Source of the DNA: an uncultured Oscillospiraceae bacterium
GTDB taxonomy: Bacteria > Bacillota > Clostridia > Oscillospirales > Ruminococcaceae
NCBI GenBank assembly: GCA_934464775.1
Contig: CAKSKG010000001.1
Span: 1-64,000, forward strand
Length of the DNA stretch: 64,000 bases
Reading direction: 5' to 3'
Shown here: positions 16,325-25,225 of the stretch, piece after piece
How positions within the stretch are numbered: the stretch's first letter is position 1
Layout: each line of letters opens with the position of its first letter
Position numbers and translations under genes: made by a program
The notes under the pieces: model-generated
The model's input: the letters and a program-made list of their open reading frames with translations, nothing else
The model's database searches: none
What the model was told of the DNA's origin: nothing

Positions 16325-17626
16325 ATGAATGACAGCTGTATAAGGGCCTCTGTCGGAGATGATCCGTGTATAGAAGAACTGATAAAAGATATTGAGAGAG
16401 AATGGTTTGACACCGATAAGGCAGTCTGCAAATATATTCGGCTGGAAAACGACACCGTCATTCTTGAAAGCGGAAATCCGCTGTTCTTTGAGATAATGCA
16501 GCTCCCACGCACAGACTGCGGAAAAAATATCTTTGATATCTTCCCACGCACAAGGGCAGACTATATAAAAATGCTCATGGACGGCTTCGGCAGCGACAAT
16601 TCCGTGTTCAGATATGTGCGTGAAACCACTGACGGCAGCAGGATATTTGAAATAAGTGCCGTATGCTGCAACAATGTGCTGTACTGCATTGCCAAGCCTA
16701 TGATAAGCTGCGATCTGCTCATAAAAACCGCAGACAGCGGCGAAAAAGGTTTATATGACAGTTCACTTAGCTTCACAGGCACGCTGATCGCATATAAAAG
16801 CAATGACGGCAGAATGCTTATCGAATCATGCAGCGAAGCTCTCAGCAGTCATGCTTCCGACATACGCACGGGTGCCGATCTCGGCGAGATACTTAAAAAA
16901 TATATGTGCAGGATCTGCACCACTCGCCTTATCAATGAATGCATCGAGAAAAACAAGCCCATGCGGTATTATGATATGACGGTGATAAAAACATCATACT
17001 GCACTCCCCTGCACCCTCTGGGCATATTGAGAGTGTCCATGCTCCCGATCATCGGTTCGGGAGCACCTAAAGCGGTGATAACCGTAAGCACGGTAAGGAC
17101 AGGAGATTTTTCGGCTTTACAGCGCTCCGAAAAAAGCGATGAGCATCCTGCCGTTTTTCTGGCAAGAAAGTCCGACTCCAATGATATATACATTGAAAAA
17201 ATGAGCCTGAAGCTTGCGCTGATGCTGGCAGACGGCGAGGTGCTTTACGAGGACATATGCAGCTGCTGCACAGAAAACTTTGAAAGCACGGTGGGCGACA
17301 ATGTTGTAAGAAACTGCGTCATTACGGGCAGAGATTCCGCAGAATACGTAATCAATCTTGTCCCGGGCTATGCAGCCGACCAAAGCAAAGGTGTTCTCGG
17401 AACGGTCAAGCCCCGTCCGAAAGCAGGCGGACAGCAGCTGCTCACCGCAAGAGAAAACGAAATACTGTCTCTTGCCGCCGCAGGCAATTCCAACAGATAC
17501 ATCGCACTTCATCTGAAAATATCGGAGGGCACGGTCAAAAAGATACTCCACAACGGCTATGCAAAGCTCGGCATAGGTTCGAGAGTTGAGCTTGTTAAGC
17601 TGTTTGACAGTAAAAAGGATATATAA
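16325..17626 (+). CDS. LuxR-type transcriptional regulator with unrecognised sensory region
   Basis: A 433-residue protein whose C-terminal 60 residues form a LuxR/NarL helix-turn-helix (LTARENEILSLAAAGNSN followed by ISEGTVKKILHNGYAKLGI, about 374-425). The remaining 370 residues show PAS-like character at 40-120 but no family I can name, and there is no receiver domain or membrane segment. It is probably a one-component cytosolic regulator. It stands alone between the spoVT remnant and a strong terminator, and its targets are unknown. Confidence 0.8.
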   Translation: MNDSCIRASVGDDPCIEELIKDIEREWFDTDKAVCKYIRLENDTVILESGNPLFFEIMQLPRTDCGKNIFDIFPRTRADYIKMLMDGFGSDNSVFRYVRETTDGSRIFEISAVCCNNVLYCIAKPMISCDLLIKTADSGEKGLYDSSLSFTGTLIAYKSNDGRMLIESCSEALSSHASDIRTGADLGEILKKYMCRICTTRLINECIEKNKPMRYYDMTVIKTSYCTPLHPLGILRVSMLPIIGSGAPKAVITVSTVRTGDFSALQRSEKSDEHPAVFLARKSDSNDIYIEKMSLKLALMLADGEVLYEDICSCCTENFESTVGDNVVRNCVITGRDSAEYVINLVPGYAADQSKGVLGTVKPRPKAGGQQLLTARENEILSLAAAGNSNRYIALHLKISEGTVKKILHNGYAKLGIGSRVELVKLFDSKKDI

Positions 17627-17681
17627 GAAACTCCCGCTGTTCATTGAACCGTCAATTGAACAGCGGGAGTTTATTGTTTTT
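17627..17681 (+). terminator. Terminator of the LuxR-type gene
   Basis: A 16-bp perfect stem (AAACTCCCGCTGTTCA with its complement) and a 13-base loop, followed by ATTGTTTTT. Confidence 0.9.
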
Positions 17682-17705
17682 GCGAAGTGCGGGCAAGACA
17701 AAAAG

Positions 17706-17741
17706 AAAAACGGCATGAACTTCGCAGTTCAGCCGTTTTAT
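17706..17741 (-). terminator. Terminator of tRNA-Ser(GGA)
   Basis: On the minus strand a stem AAAACGGCTGAACT/AAGTTCATGCCGTTTT, slightly imperfect, is followed by TCTTTTTG directly after the tRNA. Confidence 0.8.
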
Positions 17742-17742
17742 C

Positions 17743-17835
17743 TGGCGGAGAAGGAGGGATTCGAACCCTCGATGCGCTATTAACGCATACACGAGTTCCA
17801 GTCGTGCGCCATAAACCGGGCTAGGCGACTTCTCC
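17743..17835 (-). tRNA. tRNA-Ser (anticodon GGA)
   Basis: A 93-base class II tRNA with long variable arm. The anticodon loop is CTGGAAC, anticodon GGA, reading UCC and UCU. The T-arm GGTTCGAATCC and an encoded 3' CCA are present. It is identical over its whole length to the copy at 61692-61784. Confidence 0.97.
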
Positions 17836-17871
17836 ACGGAATATTTCTTTGTCATTTCCGACAACTATTAA

Positions 17872-17900
17872 ATTATAGCAGACATTTTTTGATTTGTCAA
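17872..17900 (-). promoter_or_regulatory. Promoter of tRNA-Ser(GGA), minus strand
   Basis: TTGACA (17895-17900) and TATAAT (17872-17877) with a 17-base spacer. Confidence 0.85.
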
Positions 17901-17943
17901 GTGTTTTTTCGATATTTTTCTAAAAAATCTCTGCATGGTCAGC

Positions 17944-17982
17944 AGTCAAACGATGCCTTCGGTTTTAATAAGTGTCCTTAGA
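17944..17982. repeat. Partial relic of the palindromic repeat found at 27416-27512
   Basis: CAAACGATGCCTTCGG and the following AAGTGTCCTTA resemble one half of the element at 27416-27512. The match is short and the other arm is absent, so this is a weak call. Confidence 0.35.
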
Positions 17983-18035
17983 TATTTTTAAAGCTTCCTA
18001 TGCTTTCATGTATAGCAAAATTCCACAATTACAGC

Positions 18036-18064
18036 TTGACTTATACACAAACATATGGTAAAAT
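18036..18064 (+). promoter_or_regulatory. Promoter of rubrerythrin
   Basis: TTGACT (18036-18041) and TAAAAT (18059-18064) with a 17-base spacer. Confidence 0.65.
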
Positions 18065-18121
18065 AATCAATAAATCACGGAAACAGCCGTAAAAATATAC
18101 TTATCAAAGGAGAAAACGATC

Positions 18122-18661
18122 ATGGAAAACAAATATAAGGGCACAAAGACCGAAGCCAATCTTCAGGCTGCATTTGCAGGCGAATCACAGGCAAGAAACA
18201 AGTATACATACTTTGCTTCCGCCGCCAAAAAGGAGGGCTTTGAGCAGATAGCTTCCCTTTTCCTCAAAACCGCGGACAACGAAAAGGAACACGCAAAGAT
18301 GTGGTTCAAGGAGCTGAACGGCATCGGAAACACAGCAGAGAATCTTGAAGCTGCCGCCGACGGCGAAAACTACGAGTGGACTGATATGTACGAGGAATTT
18401 GCCAAGACTGCCGATGAGGAGGGCTTCCATGACCTTGCCGCAAAATTCAGAGCCGTAGGCGCTATCGAAAAGCACCATGAGGAACGCTACCGTGCGCTGC
18501 TGAAAAACATCGAGACTGCACAGGTATTTGAGAAAAGCTCCGTCAAGGTATGGGAGTGCCGCAACTGCGGTCACATCATTGTGGGCACAAAGGCTCCCGA
18601 GGTATGTCCCGTTTGCAATCACCCCAAGAGCTATTTTGAGATCAGCGCCGAAAACTACTGA
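18122..18661 (+). CDS. rbr: Rubrerythrin
   Basis: A cytosolic peroxide reductase of anaerobes. The 179-residue protein has the ferritin-like diiron four-helix domain (about 1-140), with ligand motifs including AGESQARNKY, DNEKEHAKMW and EKHHEERY, and a C-terminal rubredoxin-like Fe(Cys)4 site with CRNCGH and CPVCNH. Length and domain order are those of classical rubrerythrin. ATG 18122 follows AAAGGAG. It is a single-gene transcript; an electron donor such as rubredoxin is not encoded next to it. Confidence 0.97.
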   Translation: MENKYKGTKTEANLQAAFAGESQARNKYTYFASAAKKEGFEQIASLFLKTADNEKEHAKMWFKELNGIGNTAENLEAAADGENYEWTDMYEEFAKTADEEGFHDLAAKFRAVGAIEKHHEERYRALLKNIETAQVFEKSSVKVWECRNCGHIIVGTKAPEVCPVCNHPKSYFEISAENY

Positions 18662-18679
18662 TACTTCCGAAAGAACAAT

Positions 18680-18859
18680 TTAAGGTCGCCTCTAAAAACC
18701 ATAGTGCCTCAGATGCGCAGTCAGATTTTTCGTCAGATTGTATAGAAATTTCGCAGGCATACTGTCGTATGTCAAGAAATTTATGTGCAAGATGACGGAA
18801 AATCTGCAAGCAGATGAGGTACTAAGGCTTTAGCCGGTGGTTTTTAGAGGTGACCTTAA
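18680..18859. mobile_element. Complete 180-bp non-autonomous inverted-repeat element (MITE-like)
   Basis: Terminal inverted repeats of 22 bp (TTAAGGTCGCCTCTAAAAACCA and TGGTTTTTAGAGGTGACCTTAA, one mismatch) bound the element. Inside, CAGATTTTTCGTCA pairs with TGACGGAAAATCTG, and AAATTTC pairs with GAAATTT around a short loop, so nearly the whole unit can fold into one long hairpin. No ORF is present. A 73-base identical part occurs at 1-73 and a shortened copy at 5284-5336. Both ends carry TTAA, which may include the target site. The transposase that would move it is not in this window. Confidence 0.8.
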
Positions 18860-18868
18860 TATAGTATC

Positions 18869-18911
18869 AAAAGCTTCTGTTCTTACAATTTTGAAGACAG
18901 AAGCTTTTTTG
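18869..18911 (+). terminator. Terminator downstream of rubrerythrin
   Basis: AAAAGCTTCTGT/ACAGAAGCTTTT with a 16-base loop and a short T-run. The repeat element lies between rbr and this terminator. Confidence 0.75.
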
Positions 18912-19037
18912 ATGATTTTCACTGTGAATATAAAAATTCAGTACGTATTTTTTTGAATTTCTGTTGACAAGTATATGAAATAAGATGTATAATATTAGAA
19001 AGAAATTTTTGCAGAATATACAGAAAAGGATAAATTT

Positions 19038-20885
19038 ATGAAAAAAAGATCAAGGGGTGCTGCGGCTCTTGAAGCCGCTGTTGTATTTATACTTGTTTTT
19101 GTCACGTCATTTTACGATGTTTTCTATTCCTTCGACTGTCTGCTCCGTGACAAGCTTTATCAGTCCCCGCGAGGGATAAACAACAAAATAAAGATCATTG
19201 CCATAGATGATGAGACACTGAACAGATACGGTCCATTCGGAACATGGTCACGCAGCGTTTATGCCGACATAATCAACACTCTGGGAGACAGCCCTGCGGC
19301 AATAGCCTTTGATATAATGATCTTCGGAAATATGGACGAAGAGGGCGATGAAGCTCTGAAAAAAGCCTGCGCCGACAATGGAAAGATCGTGGCAGGCTCA
19401 TACATAAATTACAGCAGTGCCGTCAAAACAAACAGCAGCGGAAATATGTACATCGACCATTTCAACATCGACACCGTTGAAATGCCGATCATCACCGACA
19501 GCTGCATAACAGGCTTCGTAAATGCCACCGCAGACAGCGACGGCATCGTCCGTTCGGCATTTCTGTCGCAATCCTCCCCCGATGTTGAGGGCGGAGCCGA
19601 GTTCCGCAGCCTTGCTCTTGAAACATATTCCATGTACTGCCGCAATACGGGCACTGCCGAAAATATCCCGTCCCTTGACGAAAACGGCAGAATGTGGATA
19701 AACTATGCAGGCCGCCCCGGAGACTACGAACATATATCCCTTTGCAGCGTGCTTGACGGCAGCGTTGACCCGAGAATATTCACCGACTGCATAGTTGTCA
19801 TAGGCGCATATGCTTCGGGACTTCAGGACCAGTTTTCCGTACCCAACAGCTCCGATCAGATGTTCGGAGCGGAGATACACGCAAACATAATCCAGGCGCT
19901 CCTTGACGGAAAATGCCCCGTCCCTGCCGACAGATTCATTTCATCTCTTGCGGCTGCACTGGCTGCTGCGGCACTTTATATAGTATTCATGAACGCAAAG
20001 CTGAAAATATCTGCGGCTTCTGCCGTTGCAGGCTCCGCCGCATATGCCGCTGCGGGAATTTTTCTCAATTCATCGGGAACCACCGTTCCCGTGCTGTATG
20101 CTCCGCTGTTCATTCTGCTGGGATTTTTCGTGAACCTCGGCAGAAAATACGGCGAGGAAGCTATCGAAAAGCGAAAGATAACCGCCGCATTCAAAAAATA
20201 CGTTGCTCCGCAAGTTGTTGACGAGATCGCCGCAAAGGGCGGATATCACATAAAGCTGGGCGGAGAAAACCGACACATCGCCGTGCTGTTCGTTGATATC
20301 AGAGGCTTTACGCCGATGTCGGAAAGCCTTGAACCCGAACAGGTTGTGGATATCCTCAACAGCTATCTGAACCTCACCACAAATGCCATATTTGCCAACG
20401 GCGGAACTCTTGACAAATTCATCGGCGATGCCACAATGGCGGTGTTCAATGCTCCCTTTGATCTGGACGACTACATCTTCCGTGCGGTAAAAACAGCATG
20501 GGATATCGTCAGCGGAGGAAACGCTATCGAAAGCAAGTTCCTTGAAAAGTACGGAAAATCCGTCAGCTTCGGCGTGGGCGTCAACTGCGGAAATGCCGTT
20601 GTGGGAAATATCGGCTGTGACTTCCGTATGGACTACACCGCTATCGGCGACACGGTAAACACTGCCGCACGTCTTGAAGCAAATGCAAAGCGCGGACAGG
20701 TGCTTATCAGCGATGTTGTATATGAGCAGGTAAAGGACAGAGTTACGGCAGATCCTGTGGGCGAGATACCGCTCAAAGGAAAATCAAAGGGCGTTTTCGT
20801 TTATTCGCTTACGGGGATAGCCGAAAATTCCTCAGAAAAGGAGAACGAAAATGCACAAATTTCTGATAATACCGCAGATAAATGA
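19038..20885 (+). CDS. CHASE2-domain class III adenylate cyclase
   Basis: A 615-residue membrane receptor. One N-terminal membrane helix (about 10-30) precedes an extracellular CHASE2 domain (about 35-295, KIKIIAIDDETLNRYG and AIAFDIMIFG are typical), then two or three membrane helices (about 300-370), and a cytosolic class III cyclase (about 405-600). Catalytic metal aspartates are in FVDIRGFTP and KFIGDATMAVF; the Lys of LDKF, the Asp of MDYTAIGD and the NTAARLEA segment fit an adenylate cyclase that makes cAMP. The TIM-barrel gene starts 35 bases inside the 3' end, so the two are translationally coupled, with a GAF-GGDEF gene third. The signal sensed by CHASE2 is unknown. Confidence 0.93.
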   Translation: MKKRSRGAAALEAAVVFILVFVTSFYDVFYSFDCLLRDKLYQSPRGINNKIKIIAIDDETLNRYGPFGTWSRSVYADIINTLGDSPAAIAFDIMIFGNMDEEGDEALKKACADNGKIVAGSYINYSSAVKTNSSGNMYIDHFNIDTVEMPIITDSCITGFVNATADSDGIVRSAFLSQSSPDVEGGAEFRSLALETYSMYCRNTGTAENIPSLDENGRMWINYAGRPGDYEHISLCSVLDGSVDPRIFTDCIVVIGAYASGLQDQFSVPNSSDQMFGAEIHANIIQALLDGKCPVPADRFISSLAAALAAAALYIVFMNAKLKISAASAVAGSAAYAAAGIFLNSSGTTVPVLYAPLFILLGFFVNLGRKYGEEAIEKRKITAAFKKYVAPQVVDEIAAKGGYHIKLGGENRHIAVLFVDIRGFTPMSESLEPEQVVDILNSYLNLTTNAIFANGGTLDKFIGDATMAVFNAPFDLDDYIFRAVKTAWDIVSGGNAIESKFLEKYGKSVSFGVGVNCGNAVVGNIGCDFRMDYTAIGDTVNTAARLEANAKRGQVLISDVVYEQVKDRVTADPVGEIPLKGKSKGVFVYSLTGIAENSSEKENENAQISDNTADK

Positions 20886-21630
20886 TCTCGACGAAAGCTG
20901 CGCCCTTGCAAAAGAATACGGCTTCGGCTTTGAGTTCAACGATTTTTTCACTCCGGCAGCCCTTGACGATACAAAGCGGACGGAGGAGCTTATCGGCATA
21001 TACAAAGCAAGAGGACTGCCCGATATATGCACGAACCACGGCGACTTTTTCGATGTGCTGATATTCAGCGATGACCCGAAAATACGTGAGATATCCGAGC
21101 TTCGTGTCCGTCAGAGCATGGAAGTATCGCTGAAGCTGGGAGCAAAGGGCGTGGTATTCCACACGAATCACACCCCCTTTTTCACATCGTCAAAAGTATA
21201 CACCGACAACTGGCTCAGACGCAATCACGACTTCTGGCACAAAATACTGGACGAATATCCTCAGACCGAGATATACATGGAAAATATGTGCGACTTCTCC
21301 CCCGAGCTTCCGGCACAGCTGGCGGAAAGTCTGAAAGAGCATCAAAACTTCGGCATCTGCCTTGATTATGCCCATGCTTCAATATTCGGCGATACCGATA
21401 TGGAAATATGGGTAAAGACCCTTGCTCCATACATAAAGCACATTCACATCAATGACAATGACCTGAAAAACGATCTTCATCTTGCGGTGGGCGACGGAAA
21501 AATAAACTGGGAAAGATTTGCGGAATATTACTTTGAATATTTTGCCGACAAGACAGTGCTTATCGAGACATCTTCGACCGAAAGACAGCGCCGCTCCGCA
21601 GAATATCTCCGCAAAATCGGAATCATATAA
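20851..21630 (+). CDS. Sugar phosphate isomerase/epimerase-like TIM barrel protein
   Basis: A 259-residue protein of the xylose-isomerase-like TIM-barrel superfamily (AP endonuclease 2 family). Metal-ligand type motifs are visible: VVFHTNH, IYMENMCDF, ICLDYAHA, HIHINDND and VLIETSS. The substrate is unknown; family members act on keto sugars, inositol derivatives or hydroxypyruvate. It overlaps the cyclase gene by 35 bases and precedes the GAF-GGDEF gene by 21 bases, so it belongs to the second-messenger operon, an unusual partner for an isomerase. Confidence 0.85.
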   Translation: MHKFLIIPQINDLDESCALAKEYGFGFEFNDFFTPAALDDTKRTEELIGIYKARGLPDICTNHGDFFDVLIFSDDPKIREISELRVRQSMEVSLKLGAKGVVFHTNHTPFFTSSKVYTDNWLRRNHDFWHKILDEYPQTEIYMENMCDFSPELPAQLAESLKEHQNFGICLDYAHASIFGDTDMEIWVKTLAPYIKHIHINDNDLKNDLHLAVGDGKINWERFAEYYFEYFADKTVLIETSSTERQRRSAEYLRKIGII

Positions 21631-21651
21631 TTTTAATAAGGAAGTGTTATT

Positions 21652-22686
21652 ATGGAAAACATGAATACAAAAATATCCGCAGAGGCTCTTCTTGAGCAGA
21701 TCTTCGGCATAACTCAGGAGCTTTACACCAAAATGTGCTGCGAGGACGGCGATGCTTCAAGCGACCATGCAGATATTTTCAGACTGCTTACCGACCTTGG
21801 CAGAACTCTTGTAAATGCCGACAGAGCAAGCTTCTGGAAGTGGGACAAGCGCAATCACGAGCTTTGGACCACCGCAGCCGTAGGCACAGGCAGAATAACT
21901 ATCCCCGAGGGCACAGGTCTTGTTGGAAAGGCTCTTGCGGAAAAGCGCACTATCATCACCAACGATCCTTACAATCACCCCGACTTCAACTCCGAGGTGG
22001 ACAAGAAAACGGGATATGTTACAAAGTCGATCCTTGTTATGCCTATCTCCGACTGCAAGGGTGAATTCATCGGCGCATATCAGGCGATAAACAAGCTGGA
22101 CAATGACGGAAGATTTGAAATGGAAGCTGACACAAAGCGCCTTTCGCTGGCAGCCTTTATCTGCGGAATAACTCTTGAATCCGAGACTTTCCTTGACGAT
22201 TCACAGCACGACAAGCTCACCGAGATCAAGAACCGCATGGGCTTTTACAGCGATTACAACAAAAATTACAGCAAGGCTCTTACGGACAACAGAAAGCGCA
22301 TATCGCTTTTCATCTGCGACATCGACTTTTTCAAAAAGGTCAACGATACCTACGGTCACAATGCAGGAGACGCCGTTCTCAGGCACGTTTCGGGCATCTT
22401 AAAGAGAAATATCCGCATCTGCGACGGAATATACCGCTGGGGCGGCGAGGAATTTATTGCTGTCCTTACCGACACGGAAATGCAGGAAGCTGCGGCAATG
22501 GCAGACAGAGTACGTCAGACTGTAATGGATTCCGTATGTCAGTTTGAGGGGCTTGATATCAAGGTGACGATGAGCTTCGGAGTTACCCTTATCGACCCGA
22601 AAAAAACTATCGAGGAAAACATCAAGGACGCCGACGCAAAGCTTTACACAGCAAAGGAAACGGGCAGAAACAAGGTTGTTGTTTGA
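21652..22686 (+). CDS. GAF-GGDEF diguanylate cyclase
   Basis: A 344-residue soluble protein: an N-terminal GAF domain (about 30-185) with VGTGRITIPEGTGLVGKA and MPISDCKGEFIGAYQA, then a GGDEF domain (about 190-340) with CDIDFFKKVNDTYGHNAG and the active loop WGGEEF. The core is intact, so it should convert two GTP to c-di-GMP. It is third in the operon after the cAMP cyclase and TIM-barrel genes. No membrane segment is seen; the GAF domain probably senses a small cytosolic ligand. Confidence 0.93.
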   Translation: MENMNTKISAEALLEQIFGITQELYTKMCCEDGDASSDHADIFRLLTDLGRTLVNADRASFWKWDKRNHELWTTAAVGTGRITIPEGTGLVGKALAEKRTIITNDPYNHPDFNSEVDKKTGYVTKSILVMPISDCKGEFIGAYQAINKLDNDGRFEMEADTKRLSLAAFICGITLESETFLDDSQHDKLTEIKNRMGFYSDYNKNYSKALTDNRKRISLFICDIDFFKKVNDTYGHNAGDAVLRHVSGILKRNIRICDGIYRWGGEEFIAVLTDTEMQEAAAMADRVRQTVMDSVCQFEGLDIKVTMSFGVTLIDPKKTIEENIKDADAKLYTAKETGRNKVVV

Positions 22687-22713
22687 TAAGATCATTTTTT
22701 CGGCACTTCCTTA

Positions 22714-22742
22714 TTGACAAACCACGCAATACATGATATAAT
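22714..22742 (+). promoter_or_regulatory. Promoter of the MATE exporter leader
   Basis: TTGACA (22714-22719) and TATAAT (22737-22742), 17-base spacer. Transcription would start near 22749, about 117 bases before the MATE start codon. Confidence 0.8.
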
Positions 22743-22777
22743 TCCAATGTAAAATTTGCGTGGATTTTTCCGGACTT

Positions 22778-22826
22778 ATGTCACCTTTTCGCCACACAGC
22801 TCAAAACGAAGCTGTGTGGCTTTTTG
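22778..22826 (+). promoter_or_regulatory. Attenuator and possible leader peptide upstream of the MATE gene
   Basis: An 11-bp perfect stem, GCCACACAGCT/AGCTGTGTGGC, and TTTTTGTG (22791-22826) form an intrinsic terminator between the promoter and the MATE gene. An ATG at 22778 opens a frame (MSPFRHTAQNEAVWLF) that runs through the hairpin and past the MATE start; its Shine-Dalgarno site is poor. Ribosome position on this frame could decide termination, as in antibiotic-inducible exporters. No known riboswitch fits the roughly 40 bases before the hairpin. Confidence 0.6.
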
Positions 22827-22865
22827 TGTGTCCTTATAATATTCCGAAAAGAAAGGAAGTCTTTA

Positions 22866-24218
22866 ATGAACAACGATTTTATGAAGCAGAAGCCCGTTTT
22901 CCCTCTGATACTTTCAATGTCGCTGCCTATGGTGATATCAATGCTGGTGAACTCGCTGTATAATATCATCGACAGCTTTTTCGTATCAAAAATAAGCGAT
23001 GACGCAATGACCGCTTTATCTCTCGTATTCCCGATACAGAATTTTATCAGCGCCGCAGCGATCGGCTTCGGCATAGGCATAAATGCGGTCATATCAATAC
23101 ATCTTGGTGCAAAAAACACCGAAAAGGCCGACACCGCCGCCGCACAGGGACTTATCCTGTCTGCCGTTCACGGCATTGTCCTGACCGCCGCAAGCATTGC
23201 CGCCATGCCGCATTTTCTCCGAATGTTCACCTCCGATGAAAATGTGATAAGCCTCGGCGTTCAGTATTCTGTGATAGCCTTTTCTTTTGCGCCAATAATA
23301 ATGCTGGGCATATCCTTTGAGAAAATATTTCAGTCGGTGGGAATGATGAAGGTCACAATGTTCGGTATGCTCTGCGGCTGCATTGCAAACATCATACTTG
23401 ATCCGCTGATGATATTCGGCATAGGCTTTTTCCCCAAAATGGGAATAAAAGGTGCAGCACTTGCAACAGGCATAGGTCAGCTGCTTACATTTGTGATCTA
23501 TATTGTAATATACCGCCTGCGCCCGATGCCCGTAAAGCTCCGCTTCGGAAGATCAAAGCCCGACGGCGCAGTTATCGGCAGAATGTACTCTATCGGCATT
23601 CCCGCAGCGCTGAATCTTGCGCTCCCCTCGCTGCTGATATCCGTGCTGAACGGCATACTTTCCGATTTTTCACAGAACAGCGTGCTGGTGCTGGGAATAT
23701 ACTACAAGCTCCAGACTTTTCTGTATCTTCCCGCAAACGGCGTTATTCAGGGAATGCGTCCGGTTATCGGATACAATTACGGCGCACATGAATACAAGCG
23801 CGTCCGCAGGATATATCATGTGGTGCTTGCAATGTGCGGCGTGATAATGGCAGCCGGAACGATCATATGCCTTGCTATCCCCTCTCAGCTGATGTCGCTT
23901 TTCACGGAAAATCCCGAAACGGTGCTTATCGGAGAAAAAGCACTGCGGATAATCGCAATGGGATTCATCGTGTCGGCAGTTTCGGTAGCTGCCTCGGGCG
24001 CACTTGAAGGTCTTGGAAAAGGCGTGCCGTCGCTGATGATATCGCTGCTCCGATATATCGTGCTGATACTTCCGCTGGCATTTCTGCTAAGCAGAAGCAT
24101 GGGTCCCGACGGAGTATGGCACTCATTCTGGATAACAGAAGTCATAACCGCCGTGCTTTCCGCACTGATATTTAAAATAAGCTCGGAAAAGAACATATCC
24201 GATACGGCACAGCAGTAA
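22866..24218 (+). CDS. MATE family multidrug/sodium antiporter
   Basis: A 450-residue polytopic membrane protein with about 12 hydrophobic segments in two repeated halves, typical of multidrug and toxin extrusion proteins (NorM/DinF superfamily). It begins FPLILSMSLPMVISMLVNSLYNIIDSFFVSKI, split across the first helices, and carries a conserved GxNY-type region (RPVIGYNYGAHEY). It exports organic cations or drugs with Na+ or H+; the substrate is unknown. ATG 22866 follows GAAAGGAAG. Its leader has an internal terminator, which suggests inducible expression. Confidence 0.92.
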   Translation: MNNDFMKQKPVFPLILSMSLPMVISMLVNSLYNIIDSFFVSKISDDAMTALSLVFPIQNFISAAAIGFGIGINAVISIHLGAKNTEKADTAAAQGLILSAVHGIVLTAASIAAMPHFLRMFTSDENVISLGVQYSVIAFSFAPIIMLGISFEKIFQSVGMMKVTMFGMLCGCIANIILDPLMIFGIGFFPKMGIKGAALATGIGQLLTFVIYIVIYRLRPMPVKLRFGRSKPDGAVIGRMYSIGIPAALNLALPSLLISVLNGILSDFSQNSVLVLGIYYKLQTFLYLPANGVIQGMRPVIGYNYGAHEYKRVRRIYHVVLAMCGVIMAAGTIICLAIPSQLMSLFTENPETVLIGEKALRIIAMGFIVSAVSVAASGALEGLGKGVPSLMISLLRYIVLILPLAFLLSRSMGPDGVWHSFWITEVITAVLSALIFKISSEKNISDTAQQ

Positions 24219-24235
24219 ATACAAAAAGCCCGTTT

Positions 24236-24304
24236 CATCGGGCTGTGAAATACAGACACAGAACAGCATAGCAAAAGCGACCATAATCTCTTATGGTCGC
24301 TTTG
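24236..24304. terminator. Two hairpins between MATE and the WG-repeat gene
   Basis: A small AGCCCG/CGGGCT hairpin is followed by AAAGCGACCATAA/TTATGGTCGCTTT (24273-24303) with a 4-base loop. The second has T/A runs on both sides and can serve both converging genes. Confidence 0.7.
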
Positions 24305-24356
24305 TATAATTTTTTCTTGATAATTTTGTCTGACTTTTTGGGGTCAATGCATAAAT

Positions 24357-25131
24357 TTAATATACCCAAAACTTGTATTCAGGTTCTTCAAATTTATATA
24401 TGATTTCCCCACTGTAATCAATATACATAAGCATTTCATTTGACTTTACAAGTGCTAAACCATCAGTAAAATCTTTCAAAATACTATCATACTGCGCATC
24501 GATTGATACATTTCCATTTTTGTCTAAGAATCCATATTTTTTTATTCCATCAATTTCTGTATAATATGTAAGGTGAAACAGGATTTTCTTCGCAAGGAAT
24601 TAATTGTTCGCTAACTCTATCTATACGATATGATTCATTTCCGCATATCCAATATTCATCAAAAGTATAATATAAAACTTCACCCTTGCTTTTTGTAATG
24701 GGGTATGATTCATACATATTGTTAAGTATAGTGTAATAGCAAAAATCATCACCTGCATAATAATTTTCTTCCGATTGCTCCATTGCTCCATATATAATAA
24801 GCTGATATCTTAAAAGCTCCTCATTGTTGTAAAAAGAGGTTAATACTCCTCCCTCCTCTGAACAATCCAATATCTGCTCTTGACGGCGAACAATATCATT
24901 TCCTTCGGAATTCAATACAATATATTCGCCCATAAAGCTATTAATCAGATCGACTGTTTCATAATAAGAATATAAATGTGAGTTCTCATTCAAAACCGTT
25001 TCGGTGCTATCGGTGATACTGCTGTTCAAAATTGAGGTTTCCGCCTGATTACTGCTGCACGACGTTAATAACAAGCTGCATATTCCTATCAATATGCATT
25101 TAATAATACGATCATAAGATAACGTACCCAT
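24357..25131 (-). pseudogene. Frameshifted WG-repeat lipoprotein
   Basis: The 5' part (24550-25131) encodes a lipoprotein with lipobox LLTSC and an uncharacterised domain of about 165 residues, ending in a stop soon after QLIPCEENP. From about 24585 another frame continues without interruption for about 70 codons to a stop at 24357 and encodes a WG-type repeat (KKYGFLDKNGNVSI, then DGLALV and MYIDYSGEI). A single frameshift near 24575-24585 would join the two. The region is visibly richer in A+T than its neighbours, suggesting transfer. ATG 25131 is preferred over 25137 because GAGGTGA then lies at proper spacing. A sequencing error is the other explanation. Confidence 0.6.
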
Positions 25132-25225
25132 TATCATTCACCTCATTATTCTTGTGTTTTTTAACAGGTCACTGTAGGAATAATTAACAGTCATCTGATA
25201 GTCGGTTCAATGCTTTGCCGAAAAC

